A stretch of 7,790 bases of DNA from Epulopiscium sp. Nele67-Bin004 (GTDB taxonomy: Bacteria > Bacillota_A > Clostridia > Lachnospirales > Cellulosilyticaceae). Below the pieces are notes generated by a model. That model made no database searches and was not told where the DNA came from. It worked only from the letters and a program-made list of their open reading frames with translations. The DNA is taken from NCBI GenBank assembly GCA_002007315.1, contig LNZQ01000179.1, forward strand, positions 1 through 7,790, written 5' to 3'. Every line of letters begins with the position of its first letter. Position 1 is the stretch's first letter. Position numbers and translations under genes: made by a program. This document shows, in pieces, positions 1 to 6,293 of this stretch.

Positions 1-906
1 GAGCTATTCAAAGAGCTGTGGGAGACAATAAACCGCAAATCCAAAATCGTATATACCGATATTAATGAGGGTGTGATTATTGATGAGATAGCCAAAAAAT
101 TTAATGCTGAAAATATCCCAGCCGTGTATACCAGATTTGAGATTAAAGAATACAACGCACAGCTGAATCGTGTCGAACACAAAGCCACAGAAAATCAAGA
201 TAAAATTAGATTTCTGCAGGATAAACGCTATAAAAAATTTATGATTGAGTTTATAAAAGACGAGCATTTGCCGCTGGGGTTTGCAATTAAGTTGTTTAAT
301 AAACTCGACAGAGCCAAACTCTCCAACAATCCCCGAGAGGCGAAATTTCTATTGAAGAAATTTGTCAAAGACGAGTTGCATAAAGGCGTGCTGCATTCCG
401 TTGAGTATGAGCTGGAGGGTACTACCGAAATCACCGCCCTGCACAATGATGACGGCACTTACAGAACATATATAGATAGGAGTAGATTGGGCAGGTTTAT
501 TGCGGAGGATGTGCCGAGAGACAGCTTTTTGTATGATAAAATAGTGTGGGATTCACAGTTTGAAAGAGATATTGTGATTAACGACCCAGAGGAAGTCGAT
601 AACTATAAAATCACGGTATTTGCCAAACTTCCCGACATATCCATTCCTACGCCGTATAAACACTATAATCCCGATTTCGCATATTTAATGCAGACGGATA
701 AAGGCAAGACGCTGTTTTTGGTGGTGGAGGCAAAAGGCTACAACTCCGAAAGCGATATACCGCCGGACGAAATGATGAAAATCAACTACGCCGAGAAGTT
801 TTTCAGCAAACTGCAAGAAGAACTGCCCGACATCGATATTACATTCAAAAAACGAATCAACAGATATGAGTTAGTGAGTCTGTTGGAAGACTTGAGAGGA
901 GAGTAA
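1..906 (+). CDS. res: Type III restriction endonuclease Res subunit, C-terminal part (5' end outside window)
   Basis: The frame is open from the first base to TAA at 904-906, giving about 301 residues. Family Res proteins have roughly 900-1000, so the N-terminal helicase/ATPase motor lies off the left edge. The GTG at 73 is only an internal codon; homology-like sequence (ELFKELWETIN) begins at base 1. The visible part carries the C-terminal PD-(D/E)xK nuclease: Y-N-P-D-F with the Asp at 673-675, then a hydrophobic strand and V-E-A-K with Glu at 727-729 and Lys at 733-735. In the family, Res cleaves DNA after ATP-dependent communication between two inversely oriented sites and needs Mod for recognition. 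The stop lies one base before the DUF4145 gene, whose AGGAG site (897-901) is inside this gene, so the two are co-transcribed. GC is near 45-50%. The nuclease part appears intact. Confidence 0.9.
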   Translation, partial: ELFKELWETINRKSKIVYTDINEGVIIDEIAKKFNAENIPAVYTRFEIKEYNAQLNRVEHKATENQDKIRFLQDKRYKKFMIEFIKDEHLPLGFAIKLFNKLDRAKLSNNPREAKFLLKKFVKDELHKGVLHSVEYELEGTTEITALHNDDGTYRTYIDRSRLGRFIAEDVPRDSFLYDKIVWDSQFERDIVINDPEEVDNYKITVFAKLPDISIPTPYKHYNPDFAYLMQTDKGKTLFLVVEAKGYNSESDIPPDEMMKINYAEKFFSKLQEELPDIDITFKKRINRYELVSLLEDLRGE

Positions 907-907
907 A

Positions 908-1723
908 ATGAAAAATAAATATCAATATATTAATCCGGAAATATATCTAGACGTTAGCATTTTTGGGGATGAATTGTTTTTCTATCGTTGTCCAGTATGT
1001 AATGATTTATCAAAGTGGGAACATTGGAGACATTTTTTGCATGGCAATGAGATATATAATATATTTTATAATCCGTACTATAATCTGTATACACATACTT
1101 GTGAGATTTATGAAAACCATGAGCCTGAAGAACTGCGTTGCGAAATAGAAAATATAAATGCAGTTATATCAATACATGGATGTGAGCATTGCAATACCAC
1201 CTTAGTATTTGAGGGCAGCAAGCTTATAAGCCCCAAACTGTCGGAATATAAAGAGCCTCATAAATTGTTAGATAAATATCCTAAATCAAAGACATTGTTT
1301 GGAGAATCTTTAGCTGTAGCAAACGATTCGCCTAGAGCTGCGTTGACACTTTCGCGTATGTGTTTGGAGAGTTTGGTTAATGATATGTTAAACGAGGAAA
1401 ACGTGAAACCTGCTGAAAATTTTAAAAAAAATATTAAAAATTTTAAAAAAAATATTAAAGAACTATTTAAATTAAAAAAGATAGATGAGGATATTAAAGA
1501 TTCACTTGACTGTATAAGAACTATAGGCAATAACTCCACACATAATTTTAATTTGATAGAATCGGATGATGTAACTCTTGATGAGTGTGAGATAGTATGG
1601 GACACCATTAATTATATATTAAAAAGTATCCAATATCAGCTGGATTTGAAAGCAGGCGCAAAAGAAATCGAAAATAGAGTGAAACAAAAGGACAACCAAA
1701 ATGATAGACAAACAAAAAGCTAG
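908..1723 (+). CDS. DUF4145-domain protein with two CxxC pairs, inside a type III R-M locus
   Basis: This 271-residue protein starts at ATG 908 with AGGAG (897-901) six bases upstream, and ends in TAG at 1721-1723, overlapping the mod start by 23 bases. The N-terminal half has two CxxC pairs (C28-P-V-C31 and C92-E-H-C95), which could bind one zinc. The C-terminal half resembles DUF4145: S-P-R-A-A-L-T-L-S-R-M-C-L-E near 141-154, then a helix and I-R-T-I-G-N-N-S-T-H around 203-212. Such domains occur in or beside restriction and other defence proteins, but their biochemical role is not established. Between them (171-184) lies a duplicated heptapeptide from a perfect 21-bp tandem repeat. GC is about 23-30%, well below res and the ends of mod, which suggests separate acquisition. 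Position and coupling suggest an accessory factor for the R-M system (inference). I see no signal peptide or membrane segment. Confidence 0.8.
   Translation: MKNKYQYINPEIYLDVSIFGDELFFYRCPVCNDLSKWEHWRHFLHGNEIYNIFYNPYYNLYTHTCEIYENHEPEELRCEIENINAVISIHGCEHCNTTLVFEGSKLISPKLSEYKEPHKLLDKYPKSKTLFGESLAVANDSPRAALTLSRMCLESLVNDMLNEENVKPAENFKKNIKNFKKNIKELFKLKKIDEDIKDSLDCIRTIGNNSTHNFNLIESDDVTLDECEIVWDTINYILKSIQYQLDLKAGAKEIENRVKQKDNQNDRQTKS
1418..1459 (+). repeat. Perfect 21-bp tandem duplication in the DUF4145 gene
   Basis: Two identical 21-bp units lie at 1418-1438 and 1439-1459. Each encodes N-F-K-K-N-I-K, so the duplication keeps the reading frame and lengthens a basic helical linker by seven residues. 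Each unit contains an uninterrupted run of eight A. Copy-number change would alter length by whole heptads; slippage within an A8 run would shift the frame and truncate the protein. Confidence 0.95.
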
Positions 1724-3035
1724 AGAAAAAGGACTCAAGATAATCGAGACTAGGGACTTGCCGACGATAGAGTGGCAGGCAAAAATCGACAAACTCAAAG
1801 CCCTCATCCCCGACATTGTAAACAGCGATAATCAGCTGGATATAAACGCGCTTGCGGATTTTGTGGAGCGGTCGGGTATTGCGGCGAATGACAGAGGTTA
1901 TGAGTTGACATTTGCGGGGAAGGGGCTGGCAAAAGCGCAAGCCGAGATTCCCACCGAGAAAGATTTGCGTGTGGAGTATGAGCAATCCAAAAACTTCGAT
2001 GATACGGAAAATGTGCTTATCAGAGGTGATAATTTGGACGTGCTGAAGATATTGAGACAGAATTATACAAACAAAATCAAGATGATATACATAGACCCGC
2101 CTTATAACACCAAAAGCGACAGCTTCTTGTATAAGGACAACTTCAAAGTCAGCTATGAAAAGCTGATGGAGGAGTTTGACCTTGACCCCGACACGATAAA
2201 CTACCTGAGCAATGTCTACGGCACCCGCTCGCATTCGTTCTGGCTGAGTTTTATGTATCCCCGCCTGAAGCTGGCTAGAGAGCTGCTGCGTGAAGACGGC
2301 GTGATATTTATCAGTATAGACGATAATGAACAGGCAAACCTAAAAATACTCTGCGATGAGATTTTCGGCGAAGACAACTTCGTTGATATGTTAAAATGGA
2401 AAAGAAAAAAACAACCCTCATTTTTAGCCAAACATACAGCAAGCATAATGGAGTATATATTAGTATATGCAAAATCATTTGATAAATTAGAAAAATTATC
2501 GATTGAAGGTACTTCTGATTTTACTAAAAAAGTTATCAATGTTTCAAATGGGTATTCATCAAGAATATTAAAATCAGGAACTAGAATTAAAAAAGAGGGT
2601 AGTGGTGTTTTAAAAGCAGGAAAGTACACTATAAAAACAATGGACGTAGAATATAAAACTGATGTTAAATATGATAATGGGCAGATTCTAAATGATGTTG
2701 AAGTTATAGCTAAATTTTCAGTAACACAAGATAGTATAAATGATTTTATGAAAAACAATCTTTTATTTATTACCACTAATTCTGGTCTTAGACGTGATGT
2801 ATCAGAAACAGAGTTGGGTAAGCGTAAATCAATTACAGATTTGTTATTAGAATGGGGCGATAACCAAGATAGCGAAAGAGAAATAACAGAATTTTTTGAC
2901 AATCCTGATATTTTTGAATTCACTAAGCCTACAAAACTAATTAAAAATATTATAAAATCTATTATACATAACGAAAACGACATAATACTCGACTTCTTCG
3001 CAGGCTCAGGCACTACGGGCGACGCTGTAATGTAG
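1701..3035 (+). CDS. mod: Type III DNA-methyltransferase Mod, N-terminal 444 residues, ended by an in-frame TAG
   Basis: This is the modification and recognition subunit, which transfers methyl from S-adenosylmethionine to adenine N6 and guides Res. ATG 1701 follows AAAAGG at about 1686-1691 and overlaps the upstream gene by 23 bases. The catalytic D-P-P-Y-N (motif IV) is at residues 132-136, a variable target-recognition region follows at about 228-425, and the SAM-binding D-F-F-A-G-S-G-T-T-G-D (motif I) is at 431-441. This is the IV-TRD-I order of beta-class type III Mods. Codon 445 is TAG where Gln is expected (A-V-M-Q-L-N). The same frame continues for 198 more codons to 3629, and the 642-residue total matches family size (EcoP15I Mod is 644, from memory). 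The TRD segment (about 2385-2980) is near 25% GC against about 45% on both sides. Without readthrough this product lacks the C-terminal domain and is probably inactive. Confidence 0.9.
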   Translation: MIDKQKAREKGLKIIETRDLPTIEWQAKIDKLKALIPDIVNSDNQLDINALADFVERSGIAANDRGYELTFAGKGLAKAQAEIPTEKDLRVEYEQSKNFDDTENVLIRGDNLDVLKILRQNYTNKIKMIYIDPPYNTKSDSFLYKDNFKVSYEKLMEEFDLDPDTINYLSNVYGTRSHSFWLSFMYPRLKLARELLREDGVIFISIDDNEQANLKILCDEIFGEDNFVDMLKWKRKKQPSFLAKHTASIMEYILVYAKSFDKLEKLSIEGTSDFTKKVINVSNGYSSRILKSGTRIKKEGSGVLKAGKYTIKTMDVEYKTDVKYDNGQILNDVEVIAKFSVTQDSINDFMKNNLLFITTNSGLRRDVSETELGKRKSITDLLLEWGDNQDSEREITEFFDNPDIFEFTKPTKLIKNIIKSIIHNENDIILDFFAGSGTTGDAVM

Positions 3036-3629
3036 CTAAACGCAGAGGACGGCGGCAATCGCAGATATATACTGGCTCAGTTGGATGAGGAGATTAACAA
3101 GAGCAAGCCTGCTTATAAATTCTGCATAGACAACGGACTAACCCCCGTCATATCCTCTATCACCATAGAGCGTCTCAACCGCGCCGGCGCAAAACTCCTC
3201 GCCGAAAATCCGGATTTGCCTATAGACACGGGCTATAAGGTTTTCTCCCTCCAGCCAAAACGTAAAATCGTCGAAAATAACGGCGTTCTGGACGTCGCAA
3301 ATACGGGTGCGTATACAAGCTCGGACAAACTGTATAATCTGCTCTGTGCGTCGTCTCAGCCCCTTACTTCTGCCATAGAAACCATAGAGCCGGATAAACT
3401 CTACAAAATCAACGACGTGAAGATTTATTCACAATCAGAACGTAAAGATACAGAGCCGGATAAACTCTGCAAAATCAGCGACGCTTTCTACGTCCTCGAC
3501 AACTTTGACACGCCTATTGCCGAACTTAACGGACAAAAAATCTTCATCGACGGCTACTCCCCGCTATCCCTCCAAAACGCCCTCAATCTCGGTATCGTCG
3601 ATAATGGAGACGTAAGCGTGGTGTATTAG
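3036..3629 (+). pseudogene. mod: C-terminal part of Mod, separated by the TAG at 3033-3035
   Basis: This is the direct in-frame continuation of mod: L-N-A-E-D-G-G-N-R-R-Y-I-L-A-Q-L-D-E follows the TAG, exactly what a Mod protein shows after its motif I. It encodes 197 residues and ends at TAG 3627-3629. The only plausible restart is TTG at 3081, which has no good ribosome site, so independent translation is doubtful. GC is back to about 45%. It contains a spaced 32-bp repeat (E-P-D-K-L-Y-K-I-N-D and E-P-D-K-L-C-K-I-S-D). Apart from the TAG I see no frameshift, so the break is recent, recoded, or a base-call error. A bidirectional terminator follows 40 bases downstream. Confidence 0.85.
3386..3483 (+). 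repeat. Imperfect 32-bp direct repeat in the 3' part of mod
   Basis: Copies at 3386-3417 and 3452-3483 match at 30 of 32 bases and are offset by 66 bases (22 codons). The frame is kept and the encoded decapeptide differs only by Tyr to Cys and Asn to Ser. The 34 bases between copies have no counterpart after the second copy, so this is a spaced repeat rather than a clean 66-bp tandem duplication. Confidence 0.85.
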
Positions 3630-3668
3630 GGGGGTATAATACAAGTAATTATCCTAGCATGTACTTGC

Positions 3669-3700
3669 AAAAAACCCCGCTGCAACAGGCGGGGTTTTTT
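3669..3700. terminator. Bidirectional rho-independent terminator
   Basis: Twelve bases, AAAAAACCCCGC (3669-3680), pair perfectly with GCGGGGTTTTTT (3689-3700) across an 8-base loop. Six G/C pairs are flanked by six A/T pairs, so either strand gives a GC stem followed by a U tract. It lies between the ends of mod (3629, plus strand) and the nucleoside phosphorylase gene (3718, minus strand) and can end both operons. Confidence 0.95.
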
Positions 3701-3717
3701 ATATAATTTATATAAGT

Positions 3718-4422
3718 TTATATTTCTGATAATATATCGAGAGAGAGCTGTATGCATTTGCTCTCTCCTTCTGCTGTCAGAGATTCGGCTTGACTAAATT
3801 CCAGTATGGAATCTTGCAAATCGGATTTGTACTCTACGACGTTATTTAGTATGGATAGCGCTTTTATTTTTTTGAGTCTGCATAAGGTCAAAAGCGCAGA
3901 TGTTTCCATATCCGCCCCCAGTATGCCTCTCTTATGCCAGAAATCGCATATCTCATCTTCTTTATCCGTGTAGAAAGAGTCGTGGCTGCGTATAATCCCC
4001 AAATGATGGTTTGCAGATAGCTGTATGGCTTTTTGCACTAATGAAAAATCGCTGACAGCGGGATATGACGGCTCTATATATGCTTTAGAACCTCCGTCAT
4101 CTCTAACAGCGCCTTCTACGATTACTATATCGCCTAGTTTTATATATTTTTGATATGCTCCCATAGAGCCGACACGAATAATATTTTCAGCGCCGCATTG
4201 AGCCAGCTCTTCAATGCAAATAAGCATGGACGGAGCTCCCATTCCTGTAGACATGACAGTTATGGGGGTGTTTTTGTATATTCCTTGAATGGAGTAGTAC
4301 TCTCTGTTTTGAGCCAGCTCTTTAACATCTGTCATAAATTTACGGAATTTATTCACCCTAGCAGGGTCGCCCACCAGCACGACGTGTTTGCTGACAGAGC
4401 TGCAATGTATATGCGGCTGCAT
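3718..4422 (-). CDS. Nucleoside phosphorylase (PNP/uridine phosphorylase superfamily, hexameric DeoD-like)
   Basis: The 234-residue enzyme should split a nucleoside with phosphate into free base and (deoxy)ribose-1-phosphate in the cytoplasm. I chose ATG at 4422-4420: it overlaps the pnuC stop as TAATG, has GAGG six to ten bases upstream, and places P-H-I at residues 3-5 as in E. coli DeoD, whose His4 reaches the neighbouring active site. The ATG at 4449 would add nine residues. Phosphate-site residues are in place: G18-D-P-x-R22, R40, and R83-V-G-S86. The ribose-site motif reads D-M-E-T (171-174). Base-recognition residues do not fit: the Asp of the DeoD S-D-H motif is replaced by V196 with E197 beside it, and the Gln-x-Arg of uridine phosphorylase is absent. 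Length and the G-I-L-G-A-D-M-E stretch favour DeoD type; the following A-L-L-T-L-C resembles uridine phosphorylase. Substrate is therefore open. Confidence 0.88.
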   Translation of the reverse strand: MQPHIHCSSVSKHVVLVGDPARVNKFRKFMTDVKELAQNREYYSIQGIYKNTPITVMSTGMGAPSMLICIEELAQCGAENIIRVGSMGAYQKYIKLGDIVIVEGAVRDDGGSKAYIEPSYPAVSDFSLVQKAIQLSANHHLGIIRSHDSFYTDKEDEICDFWHKRGILGADMETSALLTLCRLKKIKALSILNNVVEYKSDLQDSILEFSQAESLTAEGESKCIQLSLDILSEI

Positions 4423-5135
4423 TATGCTTTCCTCATGTTGTAATTCCACATTATATAGCCATACACCGCGTTAATTAAATAAGCCAGCCATACCATAGCC
4501 AATGTATAAGAGCCTACGGAGATATAAAGCGGAATGCTGATGAGATTCACGATAATCCACATATACCAGTTTTCGAGCAGTTTTAATGACATGAACCATT
4601 GTCCGAGTATAGCTATAACTGTAGACGAGGCGTCTGTTAATGCTTGTATATCGCTGTCATATCTGCCTACAGACCTGCCGATAGCTGTCAATATAATAAT
4701 AGACACACCTGCAATCACGGTGTATAATATTTTTTCTTTTTTGGTCATTGTCCTGGTTTTGGCTATACCGCTTTTTTCTTTGCCTTGAGTCTTGGCAGGG
4801 TGCAGCCAGTAATATAATCCGTAAAAATTCAGTATTAAGTAAACTATATTTATTAAGCCGTCCCAAATCAGCGGCGACCAAAAAATAACATATATCAACC
4901 ACAGGCTGACTGAGACTATACCAAAAAGATAATTCCAAATATTCTCTCTAGCCACCAACAGCACACAAATAACCCCTGTCAATCCTGCGATATAAGTAAT
5001 TACCAACGTTAGTATATCAGTCCTGCTCAGCTCGCCGCCATAACTCAAATAATCCGTATACGACCCATAACTGATTACTGAAAAACTAAAAATACTAAAT
5101 AAAATCAAATAGATTTTCTCGGCTTTTTTATTCAT
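4422..5135 (-). CDS. pnuC: PnuC-family nicotinamide riboside / nucleoside transporter
   Basis: This is a 237-residue inner-membrane protein with about seven hydrophobic segments. It carries the PnuC signature E-N-W-Y-M-W around 188-193 after Q-W-F-M-S-L-K, plus the tryptophan-rich first half (R-E-N-I-W-N-Y-L-F-G near 63-72). A charged cytoplasmic loop (about 113-136) splits the two halves. Length matches E. coli PnuC (239). Of two in-frame ATGs, the one at 5135 has AGGAGA (revcomp 5141-5146) at normal spacing; the one at 5141 touches that site and would be poorly placed. PnuC relatives carry nicotinamide riboside, thiamine, riboflavin or deoxynucleosides by facilitated diffusion, with downstream metabolism trapping the substrate. 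Coupling to a nucleoside phosphorylase by a one-base TAATG overlap suggests a nucleoside or nicotinamide riboside, broken by phosphorolysis instead of kinase action (inference). Confidence 0.88.
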   Translation of the reverse strand: MNKKAEKIYLILFSIFSFSVISYGSYTDYLSYGGELSRTDILTLVITYIAGLTGVICVLLVARENIWNYLFGIVSVSLWLIYVIFWSPLIWDGLINIVYLILNFYGLYYWLHPAKTQGKEKSGIAKTRTMTKKEKILYTVIAGVSIIILTAIGRSVGRYDSDIQALTDASSTVIAILGQWFMSLKLLENWYMWIIVNLISIPLYISVGSYTLAMVWLAYLINAVYGYIMWNYNMRKA

Positions 5136-5175
5136 AAACATCTCCTACATCTATTAAATACAAGAATTACATAAA

Positions 5176-5204
5176 ATTATATAGCCCCGCGCGGAAAATG
5201 TCAA
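5176..5204 (-). promoter_or_regulatory. Consensus sigma-70 promoter for pnuC and the phosphorylase
   Basis: On the minus strand TTGACA (revcomp 5199-5204) and TATAAT (revcomp 5176-5181) both match consensus exactly and are 17 bases apart. Transcription should start near 5169, leaving a leader of about 33 bases before the ATG at 5135, too short for a riboswitch. The spacer contains the perfect palindrome CCGCGCGG (5187-5194), GC-rich in an AT-rich setting, which may be a small operator. Confidence 0.85.
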
Positions 5205-5470
5205 TAGCTATGTGATAGTTTTTTAGAAAATAGCGAGTGCTTCGCTACGACACCATTTTCTTATATTCAGTACCCTTGCGGTGTGGAGTTTGCAAATCGG
5301 AGATTTGAGAACTGTGTTCCCATATAGCAGGTTTAGGTCGTGTAAATAGCTGTATAAAAAGTGCTTACCCGCTGAATATTTTTATATGCTGTGAGCTTGG
5401 ATTTAATAAAGCTTTCTATAGTATAATTCTAGCAGTCAAAATAGCTTTAGAAAATAGCGAGTGAACATAG
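5205..5470. repeat. Gene-free stretch with an 18-bp direct repeat and hairpins
   Basis: No gene is visible. An identical 18-mer (TTTAGAAAATAGCGAGTG) occurs at 5222-5239 and 5446-5463. The first copy is the left arm of a hairpin: TAGCGA (5231-5236) pairs with TCGCTA (5242-5247), enclosed by AGAAAAT (5225-5231, sharing one base) and ATTTTCT (5255-5261). The second copy lacks the right arm. A second hairpin lies at 5293-5307 (CAAATC, GGA, GATTTG), extendable imperfectly to 5288-5312. This may be a small intergenic repeat element or its remnant, placed exactly where the next gene lost its 5' part. TATAAT at 5422-5427 has no convincing -35 partner. Confidence 0.6.
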
Positions 5471-5944
5471 AGAACGATACCCCAGCTGGGCGAGCTTTTG
5501 AAATTAATCAAAAAGCATAATGTTATACTGAATTTAGAATTAAAAGGCGAGGCCGGCAAAAACGAGCAATATTGGGATGATATTGTAGATATTGCCGTGA
5601 AAGAAGTGCATAAGCACGGGGTGCAGGACTTGGTGTTTTATTCTAGTTTTGAGTTTCCTATGCTGCGCCGTCTAAAGAAAGTCGACCCTCAAGCCAAATT
5701 CAGGGTGCTGTTGTGGGAGGATACTACGATATGGAGAGATATAGCTGATGAATTGCAACCTCAGGCTATTCATTTATACGACCAGACCGTGACGCAGGAA
5801 TTGGTGGATGACATTAAAAACGAAAATTATGAGCTTTATGTTTACACCGTCAACGATAAAGAACTCGGCAACACTCTGCTGGATATGGGCGTGGATGGGA
5901 TATTCACGGACTCTCTGCTGGGAGACGATGCACTTTCCCGATAA
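5471..5944 (+). pseudogene. Glycerophosphodiester phosphodiesterase, 5'-truncated remnant
   Basis: In-frame family-like sequence begins just after a TAG at 5468-5470: R-T-I-P-Q-L-G-E-L-L, then N-V-I-L-N-L-E-L-K-G-E (the metal-binding E-x-K strand), a middle resembling the family, and the C-terminal hallmark L-Y-V-Y-T-V-N-D with M-G-V-D-G-I-F-T-D. GDPD enzymes hydrolyse glycerophosphodiesters to glycerol-3-phosphate and an alcohol and have about 240-250 residues. Only about 157 remain. The N-terminal H-R-G catalytic histidine and E-N/D metal site are missing, so activity is not expected. The first usable start is TTG 5498, with no clear ribosome site. The break falls 7 bases after the second copy of the 18-bp repeat, pointing to a rearrangement. 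The 3' end is intact and followed by a hairpin terminator. Confidence 0.82.
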
Positions 5945-5954
5945 ATACTTCAAA

Positions 5955-5991
5955 AACAAACAAGCCTTGATATATTCAAGGCTTGTTTGTT
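5955..5991. terminator. Strong hairpin terminator after the GDPD remnant
   Basis: A perfect 16-bp stem pairs 5955-5970 with 5976-5991 across the loop TATAT. The descending arm ends in TTGTTTGTT and the opposite strand is also T-rich, so it may work both ways, although no pure U tract follows. It starts 11 bases after the stop at 5942-5944. Confidence 0.85.
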
Positions 5992-6195
5992 GATAGAAAA
6001 TACTTCAAACTGCACCACTCAGAAACACACCCATTATACGTTCATACACCCGATACCAAACACAATTATATCTGCAACAAGCATAGGTGAAGTCAATATT
6101 TTGACCTGTATAAAAATCTGGAATACTAATATTTCAATTATAACTTATTATATTGTAAATAATTAAAACATTTAACGTGTTTTCAGTGTGAGGTA
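5992..6195. other. AT-rich intergenic region, no gene seen
   Basis: About 200 bases separate the GDPD terminator from the next promoter. I see no coding potential. The only structure is a weak stem-loop GTCAATATTTTGAC (6092-6105; five pairs). Confidence 0.6.
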
Positions 6196-6223
6196 TTGAC
6201 TTTATTTTATTATATATTATAAT
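6196..6223 (+). promoter_or_regulatory. Sigma-70 promoter for the enolase-superfamily gene
   Basis: TTGACT (6196-6201) and TATAAT (6218-6223) are separated by 16 bases of pure A/T. Initiation would fall near 6230, giving a leader of about 64 bases. AAAAGG at 6282-6287 lies six bases before the ATG at 6294. Confidence 0.75.
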
Positions 6224-6293
6224 TATATAACGGTTGATTAGAAATATTTCATGTTTTGAAATTTTTTTATAAATGAATATCAAAAGGTAAATT

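Noticed and set aside
3033..3035. TAG reassigned to glutamine
   Set aside because: TAG is the natural terminator of the DUF4145 gene (1721-1723) and of the full Mod frame (3627-3629), and no other internal TAG occurs in the genes here.
2216..3058. Long open frame on the minus strand (280 codons)
   Set aside because: It lies wholly opposite mod, whose motifs are convincing, has no ribosome site and gives a serine-rich low-complexity product typical of an antisense shadow.
5281..5293. 13-mer GTGTGGAGTTTGC shared with the SINE at 7668-7680
   Set aside because: One 13-base match is expected about half the time by chance in a window this size, and flanking bases do not match.
5422..5427. TATAAT as a forward promoter for the GDPD remnant
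   Set aside because: No acceptable -35 box lies 15-19 bases upstream, and the gene it would serve lacks its start.
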